64,000 bases of DNA from Ottelia alismoides. Its lineage: Eukaryota > Streptophyta > Magnoliopsida > Alismatales > Hydrocharitaceae. How positions within the stretch are numbered: the stretch's first letter is position 1; every line of letters begins with the position of its first letter. The stretch is from contig JAZKJV010000154.1 of assembly GCA_037367405.1 (NCBI GenBank), positions 434,001 through 498,000 on the forward strand, read 5' to 3'. The notes beneath the pieces were generated by a model. That model saw only the letters and a list, made by a program, of their open reading frames with translations. It did no database searches and was not told the origin of the DNA. Below, one piece after another: positions 22,565 through 33,981 of this stretch. A program made the translations under genes and the position numbers.

Positions 22565-25510
22565 TGATGAATCTCGGATTAATCACTTTAAATCTCATTT
22601 ATTAAGCTCAAATCCCTCAAAATCAACGACATGTAGGCATCTATTCTGCATAATTAGCATTCATGCATGTTTTCACAAGAATTGCATTTTATCCATTATT
22701 CATGCACAAAATAAGAAGCCAAACATCACGGACCAAATGACCTGTAAATAGCCTAACTTCTCGGATTTTTAACTCATTCATGCTAACTCTGAATAACACA
22801 AAACCACCTCCACTGTGTACGTATCACTAACAAGAATAAATGAAAAACACAAAAAAATCACTAACCCAAATAAATGGACCAAAAACCCAAACCCTAGTTT
22901 CAGGATTTCTGAACTCAAAACCCCATATCTTCCCCATCCAGTGTCCGTTTTGATCCTACTCACTTTTGAACTAATGTACATTCAATTACATTCAAAATAA
23001 GACCAAGTTCAAGTGAATCGGAGCTAATACATGAAAATTGGGTTTAGGGTCTTTTTTTCATAATTAATAAAAATCCAAAAAAATAGGTTAATGTGTAATT
23101 ATTTATCTTTGATTTTATCTAATTTTTTTCGGATTTTTTATCTGGTTTAAAAATGACAAAAATTATAAAATCTAAAAATCAAGGTATTCTATGTACATGG
23201 GATACCCCCAAAATATCACTTTGAACAATTGATCGATTTTGGTTTTGATGTCTTCATGAAAGTTGTAGATCTCGTCGATACGAGCAATTTTCATGAAGAA
23301 AAGTTTTCGATCCGAGGTCGTTTGCTATTTATTTCATATTTTACAAAAGATTTAGTTTCCGATTTTTCTGGTGCTGACACGTGGCTGCTCCTGGAGCTGC
23401 CACGTGTCAGCCAATTTTGGCTATATTATAAACTCGTTTTATAAAAAAAATTAATTATCCCGCACGTGCGAAGCACGTGCCTCCCAGGAACGTGCAACGT
23501 ACGGGCCCGTGCCCAGCGCCTCTAACCGCCACGTGTTTTAATCGCGGCCGTCTGATCTCGGCCGATCGGACGACCACTGTACTTCGTCTTCCTCCCCCTT
23601 CTTTCCCAATCCGGCCGCTGCCTCCCCTTTGGAAATCTCCACCGCTGCTCCCCGCAATTTTAGCCCGCAAATCTCGCCGCATCTCTGATTCCCCCAATCT
23701 CGACCAAATCCTAATCACTCCGATCTCTGCAAGACCCGAATCCCTCGTCAAATCGCCCTCCATCAACCTTCCATCTCCGGCGACCTAACCCTCTTCCTAT
23801 TTAAACTCCTCATCGCCGACCCTCGAACCTCATCTGCCGATAGTCCTTAGAACTCCAAGAACCCTCCAGTGGTGACAGCCCGAAGGTCCTCCATTTGCGG
23901 TGAGATCCGAGCTACTCCAAGATCGTAGCAGCCTACGGTAACTCCCCTCTCCGTCTTGCCTTGCTCCGGTGTTCGTCACCATCGAGCCCACTACGATTAC
24001 TCCATCCACGACTATGACAACTACCACCGCCACCTTCGCAATTTCACCTTCGGCTACACCATCGACGATCGCCCGCACCTCCGCCGACTCCGACCGTCCC
24101 CGCCTCCGCCTTCGCTCCACCGTGACACCTCGCCTTCACCACGCTCAGGAGCGGCGATGCCATCAACCACCTGCACCGACCATACTTCGATAGCAGCCGA
24201 AGACCATCTCCTCCGCCTTGGCCGGACCGTCCCCGCCTCCGCCTTCGCTCCGCCACGACACCTCGCCTTCATCGCGCTCAGGAAGGCCGACGCACTCCGC
24301 CTTACCTCAGCCATCACCGGGCGGAGGGCTCGAGACCCCCGCACGTGCTTCGCACATGCACGGGGGACGTCAGCCACCGTCACCCGGGTCACGTGCTCCG
24401 CACGTGACCATGGGCAAACTACACACACGCCCTTGGAGTTTGCCATATTGCGCGCAGAGACCCCTGCCAACCAGAGGCACGTGCATAGCACGTGACCTCT
24501 GGGAATTTTGTAAGAATACCCCCACGGGTATAGGTAATCTCAGTTCCATCCCTATATTGCATTATTTAGTATTTATTTTGCATAAATACCCCTGTAAGCC
24601 CCCACAGTTTTGGATGTATTTTCTACATCATTTTATTTATCCAAAAATAGCATTGTGTTTGTCATTTAATTCTCTACACTTTGACATATTGTGGTATTTT
24701 TGTGATTTATGGCTAATTAATAAATAATTATTTTGTGGAAATTTGCATATTTTGCCCAATTTATGCTCTTAATTTTGTATTTGATTAACCGTTGCTCTAA
24801 AAATTTCCGAAAAATCAAACATTGTAGAGTTAATTGTTCTGGACATTGTGCCCAAAAAGAATTGAATTTGCATACATAGTTTGCCTTGTAAAAATCATAT
24901 TGCAATCTTCAGTGTTTAATTTTTAATTGGTATTAGATCTCACATTTCAACGTTTAGGATTTTTCTGAGATCAATCACATAGTGATAGATGTTAGATAAT
25001 TTTGATCCTTGAAAATAAGTAGGTTTACTATTTATTATAATTAAATATTGGTATTCATTTTGTTTTCATTTAAAAATTTTAAAAAATTCATATTGCATCC
25101 AAAAATTCCAAAAACATTATAGTGCATTAATTTCATCATAATTTACATTGTGGCTAAGTTTCGTATTTTTCGAACATCGTTTGATTGACTTTGACATTTT
25201 AGTCCCTAAAATAGGCCAAACTTGCATCTTGCATCCCTTATTTGCATTAAAAATTCCAAAAAAAGACCACCTCGAAAACCGTGCATAAAATTTTGATAGA
25301 CATAATTTTAGGTTGTTCCTTTGCCTCCTTGTGTTCGACCTTGGGACTTGCTCAAGTAAAATAAACATAAAACCACGAGATTGAAAATTGATTAAATTAT
25401 TTGTGGTTATTTTCTTGACCGATTCCGATTGCCGCCTACAACGCACGACAAACTATTTTACACACGACGATAAAAACATCATTTTAAAGCCGCGATTATT
25501 AGACTCATCA
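22565..25510 (+). repeat. 3' LTR of element B (2946 bp)
   Basis: Starts TGATGAATCTCGG and ends GACTCATCA before the target duplication. From the start it contains an AT-rich U3 part, a diverged hairpin (23251-23299), a 39-bp palindrome with two CACGTG cores (23373-23411), and GCACGTGC palindromes at 23462-23480, 24341-24356, 24387-24409 and 24473-24500. A GC-rich promoter and leader part follows, then the family's end signature (GTGTTCGACCTTGGGACT at 25330) and an AT-rich tail. The Pro/Thr/Arg-rich frames at 23477-24495 sit in this GC-rich part on both strands and are not credible genes. Confidence 0.88.
23798..23806 (+). promoter_or_regulatory. Probable TATA box of the B LTR
   Basis: CTATTTAAA in a CT-rich setting. 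The equivalent places in D1 (35718, CTATTAAA) and D2 (41241, CTATTTAAC) carry similar boxes followed by a GC-rich leader, so this is the likely core promoter for the element transcript. Confidence 0.5.
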
Positions 25511-26992
25511 ACGTGGAACAATACAATCGTCCTGTCCTTATCTCCAAGTATCATTGGAGAAAGCGCATTATCCTTGAAAGAGTTCAAGGTAATTTCAGTC
25601 TTGATATATGTATCCGAGCATTGAGATATCTGATAATTAAATGTGATTAAATTGTCATGAATATTATGAATTTGATTCATATTATAAGAATAGTTATCAT
25701 AAATAATTAAATGTGATTTAATTATCAAAGATGTGGATAATATGAATGTGATTCACATTATTTAGGTACATGAGAATAGAGATCCGAGATGATTAAATGT
25801 GATTTAATTATCATGGATATGAATAATGTAGATATCACTATCCATATTAATCATATATATTATAAATGTAATTTATAATATATGAGAGAGGGTGATTTGT
25901 AATTTACATTTGTTAATTAAATGTTGATGTGTATTGGATTCACATTGGACAATTAATTGAAAATGTAATGTACATTTTATTTTGGGTTGTGAATGTGATT
26001 CACAAATTTCCAATGACATGATTGTAATGTTCACAAAATAATTTGAATTTATTTTTGTTAAATAAATTTGCAATAAAAGTTGTTGCAAAAATAATGGAGA
26101 TACACATGAGATATGGATTCTCAGGAAATTGGAAGGAGCCTCCTTGCCACATGAAGAGGGTGGACAACCACCCTCTCCTTATGGAATGAGTGGTCGCCCC
26201 CCTTGTTCTTATGGAAGGAGGCTTGCCTCGTTTCTATTTCTCCAATGAAGTTTGATTTAATATAAATAAAATTATATTCAATAAATATTTGATCCAATTA
26301 AATTAATTATTGTGGTGTTTTTACAACAAAATCTTTGCCATTAAAAGAAGCACAAATCATTATGAACCATTGGATTTGTGTTGTCCATGGATTGAGATCA
26401 ATGGATCTCAAAATATTATATAAGAAGAGGCACCCCTTACTCTTCTAATTGACACAATAAGAACATATGCTCTCTCTCTCTCTCATTCTCTACACGTCAT
26501 CTCTCTCCCTCTCTGTTGTGGCCGTCCACCATGGAGCCTTAGAGAGAGTCGCTCTCGCCGCAGCGCCGCCTTTATGCTATCGGACTGTTTCTCGTGGATC
26601 TCCATCTCCTTTGGTGCGCCTCTCTCGTGAAGAAGACATTGGATCTTGTGTGATGAGATCAGGAGATTCACCGCTTGGGTCATCAACATGGATTGCGAGA
26701 AGCATATGTTTCATCAACGCGCTCGCAAGCGTCTTCTCCGTCGGCTCAGACTTGAGACCAGAGGTCTCTTTGTTTAGAGACTCGAACACAACCACTTTTT
26801 AAGAGGTAACCCTAATACTTGTTTTTGGTTTATATGAAACGATCCGAGAAGTGTTCTTGGATCATGTTTCATCGCATGAAAATTTTTAAATTCCGTTGCC
26901 TCGAGCAACTAGTGCAACTAGTCGTTCTCGATCGCATACGATGCGATTCTCACACTTCTGTGACGTGCTTAAGGATATTACCATATCCTTCA
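25511..26992 (+). mobile_element. Copia-1 5' LTR, second part
   Basis: It continues the LTR interrupted at 17433: ACGTG then AACAATACAATCGTCC corresponds to the reverse complement of the Copia-2 LTR near 53820-53840. It contains a TATA-like box (ATATTATATAAGAAG, about 26411-26425), a CT-rich stretch at 26468-26515, the conserved U5 segment with GCGTCTTCTCCGTCGG, and the end CCATATCCTTCA at 26992. It also carries degenerate AT-rich tandem palindromes (25630-25860) and a perfect 9-bp hairpin (26155-26176). Confidence 0.85.
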
Positions 26993-26994
26993 AA

Positions 26995-27007
26995 TGGTAT
27001 CATAGCC
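26995..27007 (+). promoter_or_regulatory. Primer-binding site of Copia-1 (initiator tRNA-Met type)
   Basis: TGGTATCATAGCC lies two bases after the LTR end. It differs by one base from TGGTATCAGAGC, the standard PBS of plant copia elements, which pairs with the initiator methionine tRNA. This confirms that the LTR at 16271-26992 is a 5' LTR. Confidence 0.85.
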
Positions 27008-29470
27008 TTAGGTCGGAGGTTTTGGATGCGATCCATAAACTAGGAAGACTTGGGTTCATTAGGGTTTGCGAAAGTTTTATTGCATTTCATTTTCGCATAT
27101 CTATTTAGTGTATATTTTCGGACCTACTTAAATTGTTTAAATACGAAATTATTTATTGTATTATGTTACCCACTAAATAAGGAAACTGTGGGATTTGAGT
27201 TTGCATGATTTGGAATCCGTTTGCTCAAGTTATGATCATTTTAGTGAACATGTATCCACTATTTCGGGGACCGCGAATCTTGACATAATTAGAGAGTTAG
27301 TTGCTGATTTGAAATGCCTAGAAATAAGTGAAAATCACGTAGGTTCTGTTGTAAATAAAATTATCAAACTTTGGAAACTTGTTTTGCAAGATTTGGATTT
27401 AAATTGATTGAAATATACTAATTTAGTAAGTGAGGGTCACTACTGAAAATTACTTTCCTAATCAAGAACCTTGTGATTTTCATTTAGTCAATTAGTGAAA
27501 TTAAATGGTCTAATTTCCTGAAATAATTATGGATAAATATTTGTGAAATATTTAATGATGATTATTTCCGTAAATGACATTACCTTAACCAATAATTGAT
27601 TAGATATGATCTAGATCACAATTGGTTACTCAATCTACTTTCCAACAAACAAAGTTTCTTGAATAGGATTGGGAATTTGTTTAGCAAATTTCCTTATAAT
27701 CAAAATGGTTTTGATTATTACTATATGGTATACCTTCGGTTGAAAAACCTATAATCATCTCAAGTACAAAGTGATCGATTTTGCATTATCCTTTCTCGAG
27801 GCGGATATGGTGTCTAGTAGGGGAGCGTTGCGGTAGCAGGTTGCGCCGTGTACGGTCTGCCCCACTCCCATCGGTATTGGCCATAGCAGTAGGTAGGGAA
27901 ATGATATTGCTGGAGAGATCATGATGTATTTTCTAATTATTAAAATTCAAAATAATATGTATTTGAGATAATACTATATTTCAAGGTATCAATAAAGAAT
28001 GTTTGTTGAATATTAATTGGATCATTGATTTAATGTGATTATATTGATTGGAATCCAATTAAAATTAAAATACTCTATTAAGTATAGAGTTGCTATTTCC
28101 CTTAGAAGAATTAATTATGTAAATATGATTCATAATAATTAATAAGGATTTGAATATGATATGGAGGATCACATAAGTGACATCCATGGTCTCCCGTCAA
28201 GGTGAAGGGTTTCGTCAACAAGGATTTTATGTAGGAGATGCCTGTCTGAACTGACAGATCCTGCATGCAAGCGTATCTGGATCGGGCTCTTTGCTTCTCG
28301 AAGAGTAAGGTCGTATTCGTAGTGACCCCAATATCAGATCCTCATATTATTGGGGTGATATTGGATTGCGCATAATGAGTTCTATTCCTATTGACGGTTG
28401 GTTCAATTAATGACGGATCAACATCACCTTAGGGGTGGTGGGCCCGGATGTTAAATACTGAATTGGGAAACACAAGTTGGACTTGCAAGACAGAATGTGT
28501 TCCCACTTCTTTTTATCCAAGTTATAGTTTCTCATATTATTGGGATGTGACAAAGATAAGGAAGGAGATCTCAGATCTTGCTTGAGATATAATGGTAAGT
28601 ATATCTCTTACATTGAAAGTGATTAAGGGAATAAACTTTCAATGTTGACAAGGCAAGACAACTTTGATATAAAAAATTCCTAAATCAAAGTAAAGTATAT
28701 ATTTATATACATTTATGCAAATTCTTATTTCCGACAATCCTTCATTAAACCCACTTAATGTTATACTCAATAATAACCAATAAAGTCTCGTGACTTGGAT
28801 TCATGATCAAGATAGTGCACTTGTAGTTGGACACATACTGTATGTGGTTGCAATGTGCAAGTTGCCTCATAATAATGAGGAATAACAATTAAATAGACAA
28901 TAGGTCTACAACCTTAGGGTTTGTACATCTCTACAGTCTCGATCTCTCATCGAATGTACTTTGGAAGTGACATGTCGATGATGATTGTGATTGTCAAATA
29001 ATCCTTATAAAATCTAAGAAGATGTTCTGGCATACATATGTGCTTTCGACATTTAATCATGAATGACATGGTTCACTGCATCATGAAGAATGGTTGCTCT
29101 ATAAGAGATGATGTATTCAAACTATTTGAGTACCCACCTGAACCAAAAGTCTTTAAGAGTTAAGATGTATGTAGATATGATGAGTGTCATCATTCTGGTA
29201 TCTATACTCTGATCATTCATGAAACTTCATAATATTCATATTGTATGAAATGAATGAAGCATGTATAAATGTTGAAATACTCTTATTTTGAATTCAACAT
29301 AAGAGATCATTTGTCTTAAGAAATGGTTGATTATAGATGAAAGGAGCACAGTGGAAGCATGGGTCGGACCCAAGTTAGAAGGAAAGTCAAAGAGTTGATT
29401 ATACTTCTGTGAATTCCATATGACATCCAAATAGTTGGATGAATGTCAATACTACAATAAGCCGATGTAT
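27008..29470 (+). pseudogene. Copia-1 internal region, 5' portion
   Basis: Follows the PBS. A 71-codon frame at 27195-27407 with a leucine-rich C-terminal half could be a gag scrap, but no gag motif is visible. From about 28400 to 29470 it matches the reverse complement of 57850-58985 in Copia-2, for example the CATGAATGACATGGTTCACTG and GATCTCAGATCTTGCTTGAG segments. The shared part holds many stops. The copia sequence ends abruptly at about 29471, where gypsy element C starts, so integrase, RT and the 3' LTR of this copy are missing here. Confidence 0.65.
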
Positions 29471-29740
29471 TTATACTGAACATCTGAATCTGGGACCTCT
29501 TAGGAAGTCAAGAGTTGTACTTTAATTTGTTGATACATCTACTAAGAGAACTAGGGGCGAGATTAGGAACGTTGTAATCAATATCGAGGGACCAAATTAT
29601 CTAGTGGATTTTACATTGCTTAACATATATGCCCCTAGGAATTGAAAAGATTCCTAGATGATCTTAGGGTCGTCCTTCCTTAGGACCGCAGGAGCCCTAT
29701 TTGACTACTGGAAATTTTAATTTTGAGATGTTGAACTAGA
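29471..29740 (+). pseudogene. Protease remnant of gypsy element C
   Basis: The frame reads LNLGPLRKSRVVL, FVDTSTKRTRGEIRNVVINI and EGPNYLVDFTLLNIYAP, then after stops ILGSSFLRTAGALFDY. This is the second half of the gypsy aspartic protease, with decayed forms of the ADRS..PRG and ILGRPFL motifs. The N-terminal half with the active site is absent because the copy starts at the junction with Copia-1. It precedes RT as expected. Confidence 0.75.
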
Positions 29741-30050
29741 GATGAAGCAAACTAGATTCCAGAGATCACATACAGAATCCAACACTGAGTTAGTATCGCC
29801 TAAGTCTGATCAAGAGTGTAGCACAATTATGATAGTTGGGCCATGGTGATAGAACCCAACCACAGAATCACTCTCACCCGGAGAAGACATTATCAAACAT
29901 TTGGTTTGCTAGCTCATTCAAGAAGATACTCTCTACGCATCTTCCTACACTCCCGGAGACTCAGAAGTCTATTTTTACCCCAGAATCCATTCAATTAGTG
30001 GGAGATGAAGTTACATAAGATCCATCGACAACACAACCGGATTCAACAGT
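29741..30050 (+). other. Protease-RT linker of element C
   Basis: Continues pol sequence without a recognisable domain; the frame at 29836-30018 lacks motifs. It corresponds in place to 8365-8759 of element A. Confidence 0.4.
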
Positions 30051-31165
30051 GTTAAAGCCATATTTCTTAGATATTACAGATCTTCCCAAGCTCAAACCAT
30101 TTCCCCCTACTCTCAAATATGCCTTCCTTATGGGACCTAAGGGAAAGTTTTCAATCACCATCAGCTCACATCTGATAAAAGAGTAGGAAATCTGCTTGCT
30201 ATAAGTAATAGAAAAAAATCGTAAGGCAATAGGATAGAGATTATCAAATCTCCAAGGAATTAACCCTGCTCTTTGTTCACACGATATATACCTTGAGGAC
30301 GATGCTAAATACTCCAGTAAATTCCAACATAGGTTGAATCTAAATTTAGGGGAAGTGGTTAAGGCAGAGATAGAGAAATGGTGTGGAGCGTGGTTCATTT
30401 ATCCCATCTCAGACTCCAAGTTGGTGGCACCATTACACGTAGTCCTGAAGAAGTCATGATTCCATATTATCACCAATGAGGAGGGAGAGTATATCACGAC
30501 ACATGTACCCACATCATGACGTGTATGTGTGGATTACATGCGCTTGAATGCCGTGGCGTAAAAGGGTCACTTTCCAATGCCATTTATTGATCAAATTTTG
30601 GAGAGATTGGCGGGAAGAGAATACTTTTTCTTTTTAGATGGGTACTCAGATTATAATCAAGTTGCCATCACCCTTGAGGACCAGGAAAAGACAACATTCA
30701 TTTGTCCCTTCGGTACTTACACTTTAAAACGCATGCCTTTCTGGCTATAATGCACCCGACACTTTTCAGCGGTGCATGATTTTGGTTTTTACCGAAATGG
30801 TTGGGGATTTCCAGGAATATTCATGGATGACTTCTCGGTTCATGGTGATTCATTCAATGGATCTCTCGCGCACATGGACCGAGTCCTCAAGAAATGTAGG
30901 GAGGTTAATACGGTGCTCTCCTTGGAGAAAAGTCATTTCATGGTAAAGGAGGGCATCGTATTGGGGCACATCATCTCTAAGAAGGGAATGGAGGTTGACC
31001 CAACCATGGTGGATGTGATCAAGAAACTCGATCCACCAACCAACGCAAAGCAAGTGCGGTCTTTTCTAGGGCATGCCAGATTTTATCGAAGATTTATCAA
31101 AGATTTTTCAAAAATTGCCCGATCTCTGACTAGGATTTTAGATAAGACATCGAGTTCATTATAGA
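30051..31165 (+). pseudogene. Reverse transcriptase of gypsy element C
   Basis: Begins with the pre-RT block (LPKLKPFPPTLKYAFLMG, IYLEDDAKYSS), then WFIYPISDSKLVAPLHVV, VCVDYMRLNAV, FFFLDGYSDYNQVAI, FICPFGTY and, after a frameshift near 30745, the block ending in FQRCM. A second shift leads into IFMDDFSVHGDSF (FMDD at 30820-30831, catalytic pair intact). It finishes with VLGHIISKKGMEVDP, PTNAKQVRSFLGHARFYRRF and ends in a stop at 31162-31164. Internal TAG/TGA codons and the two shifts inactivate it. It is a close relative of element A's RT. Confidence 0.9.
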
Positions 31166-31625
31166 TCGTAAGTGTCTTGAATCCTTCGAGCTGCTCAAAA
31201 AGAAGATCATGGAATCTCTCGTCCTACAAGCCCTCGACTAGTCTCTTCCCTTCAATATCATGATTGTTGCCTTTGATTTTGTAGTATGGGTTGTGCTAGG
31301 ATAGAGGAGAGATGGAATCCCTTATGATATTCACTATGCAAGCAAGGTTTTGGAACTAGCTCAAAAAAATTATATGGCGACAGAAAAGGAAATGCTTGTT
31401 GTGGTCTTTGCTTTAGAAAAATTCAGATCCCTACTTCTAGGATCTAAGGTGACAATGTATACAGATCAGTCGACCATCTGATACTTAATGGAAAAGAAAT
31501 AAGCAGAGGTATGTCTTCTCAGATGGATACTTCTACTTCAAGAATTTGATTTGAAGATTAAAGATAAGCATGTAGTAAAAAATGTGATGACTGACCATCT
31601 ATCCCGGGCAAATAAGATAAAATCC
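31166..31625 (+). pseudogene. RNase H of gypsy element C
   Basis: Motifs in order are CLESFELLKKKIMESL, a decayed DASDYAVGAVLG block (DFVVWVVLG then an in-frame TAG), IHYASKVLELAQKNY, TEKEMLVVVFALEKF, YTDQSTI and LLQEFDLKIKDKH, ending VMTDHLSR. The TDHLSR ending (usually ADHLSR) is the standard close of RNase H in this clade. Three or more in-frame stops make it non-functional. Confidence 0.88.
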
Positions 31626-31739
31626 CTGATTCAGAATCGATCCGTGAATCCTTCCCATACAAGTAAATTTCCGTTATTGACTCCCTCCCATGGTATGCTG
31701 ACATGGTTAACTATATTTTCTCTAAGAAAGTTTCCAGGG

Positions 31740-33001
31740 TTGGCCTATGAATAGAATTGACCAACTTAAGTCAGAATCCAGACACTACCAATGGGAGGAT
31801 CCGTTCCTTTTATTTAAAGGTCTGGATTATATATGGAGAAGATGTATTCCTCAAGAGGAATACCGAAGTATCCTCACTCTATGCCACACCTTGGAGGCAG
31901 GAAGACACCACTCCGGGAAAAGGACCGTTAAGAAGATATTACAATGTGGATTTTATTGACTGACCTTGTTTACAGATGCCTACAATTTTGTTAGGTCATG
32001 CCCGGTCTGTCAGAGAATGGGAGGGACCATCGATCCCAAAGGCACCATGCCCATGCAACCAGTGATCATCTGTGATGTCGTCTATGCATGGGGCATTGAC
32101 TTTATGGGAACATTCCCTAACAACCATAGATTTGAATATATTCTTCTTGCGGTAGGTTCTCTATCAAGGTGGGTAGAGGTTATCCCTACTCGAGCGCAGA
32201 AAACAGAACCATCTGTACATTTCTATATTTCGAGGTCTGGGATCCCCAAGATTCTGATTTCTAACGGGGGTAGACACTTTGCCAACATGGAGGTGAAGAA
32301 GCTGACTAAGGAATACGACATCGAGCGCCGTGTCTCTAGTCTTTACCACCCACAATCTAATGGCATGATAGAGGTGTCAAACAGGGAGGTCAAAGGAATT
32401 TTACAGAAGCTAGTCCACCTTGACAGGAAGAACTGGTCCCAACTCATGGATCAGGTTCTATAGGCTTACAGGACGACTTATAAGACCTCATTGGGCACCT
32501 CCCCGTTTAGAATGGTGTTTGGAAAACCATGTCATTTGCTCACAGAATTAGTACACAAATCGGAATGGGCAATCAAAAGATCAACTGAACTTGTCACCAA
32601 GGTAAGAAGAATAGAGATATGGATTTAAATGAGCTCTCAGAGATCATAAACCATGCATATGAAAACAACACAATCTATAAGGATGGTGTAAAGAAATGGC
32701 ATTACAAGCACATTAGAACAAAGAACTTCGTCCCATGCCAGAAGCGTGGTTATTTAATGCAAGGTTACAGATTTTCAAAGGCAAGCTGAAATCAAAATGG
32801 ACGGGACCTTTCATAATTAGGGAAGTACATAACAATGGTAGTGTCACAATTTCTGAGACATCAAACAGTACAAGCACTTCCCTAGTCAATGGAAAATTGT
32901 TTAAATACTTCATCAAATCACATGAGCAGTTGGTACAGGTTGAACAGATCTCCTTCTCACATGGCACAAAATCAGACGAAAAACTCCCTTGGCTCCTGTG
33001 A
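31740..33001 (+). pseudogene. Integrase of gypsy element C, catalytic Asp replaced
   Basis: HHCC zinc-binding region: ITLCHTLEAGRHHSGKRT-like with CGFY and RSCPVCQRMGG (31747-32020; a stop near 31960 separates the halves). In the frame 31966-32463 the core has Asp45 (WGIDFMGTFP), position 100 in ISNGGRHF, and Glu136 (QSNGMIEVSNREV). Spacing 100 to 136 fits D-35-E, but residue 100 is Asn (codon 32263-32265) instead of Asp. After a stop at 32461, MVFGKPCHLL follows. The C-terminal module KLKSKWTGPF, NGSVTI, SLVNGKLFKYF is in another frame (32735-33001). It is inactive both by frame and by active site. Confidence 0.9.
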
Positions 33002-33104
33002 AACCTTGATAAGTAAAGCCATACTCTTCAATGCAGCTAAAAGATTCAACCAATCATTTGTATATCCATCCATGATCTATGCAGTACTCTACCTGTGATT
33101 ATCC

Positions 33105-33360
33105 GATCATACTTAGGTTGACCTGAGCATAAGTATAGGGGAACGATATCATTGTGTATACATTACTTCTATTATTTCTTCTCACCCTCGACCGCCCCAT
33201 TGCTTTCTCTTCTACTATGCTTAGGCCCTTAAAAGCCTAAGTATAGGGGGGCGAGTTGACTTCCTTTTCTTTTCGTCAACTATGCTTGGTATGAGCTATA
33301 TCTACATTTCACTTTGTGTCATGAGGATACAACACAAGCTAAGTATAGGGGGTGTATTTA
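33105..33360 (+). repeat. Stem-loop/polypurine modules of element C
   Basis: Units at 33109-33140 (ATACTTAG with the mismatched partner ATAAGTAT, then GGGG), 33215-33250 (TATGCTTAGGC with GCCTAAGTATA, then GGGGGG) and a wide unit at about 33280-33352. The wide unit contains CATGAGGATACAAC and ends AAGTATAGGGGG. It is the same arrangement as in A, B and D. Confidence 0.75.
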
Positions 33361-33981
33361 TTCTATATACTTTATCCATAGCTCATTCTTTAATTGTTTT
33401 CACACCAAAATTCAGGTATGGGTATAAGTGATGTATATTATGTAAATAATACATATTTTCGAACTTCTTATAAAATTATTTGTTGAAAAAAAACTAAATT
33501 AACTTAAGGTTTTATCCCTAAAATTTTCACTATCACTCAAGACTTGAGGAATAAAAGAAACTCGGGATTTTAAGGTCCTTGGATTCAGAGTCAACTGACC
33601 TTACTCATTAGGGTTTGAGACTTAATTATCTATGCTTCCCTAGTTTGAAAGATATGAGTGCTATATTGCACTCTTAATCTCCAACTTTTAAGAATATGAT
33701 TAGCACATCACATGCACAACTGCATGATTGATGAGGTGAGTTGAGATTTCACTTGAGGGTTTTGGACTTGAGATTTGAGTCTAGACCTGATTTTATGATA
33801 CTTGAGGATGGGATAAAATTGATGAAGGCTTCATGAAACCTAATTGTCAGCAAACCCTATCAAGTATGTGAACAAGTTCACATTCTATTTTTTGATATTG
33901 ACCTATGTGTCAGGGTGTGATGAAACTAAATTAATTGTTGACCAATGTGCGCAAACTCTTGGTAAAAGCAATGGAGCTAGA
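33361..33981 (+). other. 3' UTR of element C, truncated
   Basis: Non-coding. Shares long segments with 38.9-39.4 and 43.8-44.2 kb (for example GCATGATTGATGAG, TTTGAGTCTAGACC and GGATGGGATAAA). It ends after GGTAAAAGCA at 33981, whereas the sister copies continue for roughly 800 more bases to a polypurine tract. Confidence 0.7.

Larger units (their letters stand above)
17434..25510 (+). mobile_element. Gypsy-type non-autonomous element B, nested in the Copia-1 LTR
   Basis: The outer ends are exact: TGATGAATCTCGG at 17434 and GACTCATCA at 25510, flanked by ACGTG at 17429-17433 and 25511-25515. This 5-bp target duplication splits a copia LTR. Inside are a truncated 5' LTR, a decayed gag/protease frame, an acidic frame, stem-loop/polypurine modules, a 3' UTR, a polypurine tract and a full 2946-bp 3' LTR. 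No reverse transcriptase, RNase H or integrase is present, so transposition would have needed enzymes in trans. The 5' LTR, PBS and leader were largely lost after insertion. Confidence 0.9.

Noticed and set aside
23477..24495. Several open frames of 70-179 codons on both strands, rich in Pro, Thr, Arg and Ser
   Set aside because: They lie in the GC-rich promoter/leader part of the B LTR, overlap each other on both strands and show no domain. High GC alone explains the lack of stops.
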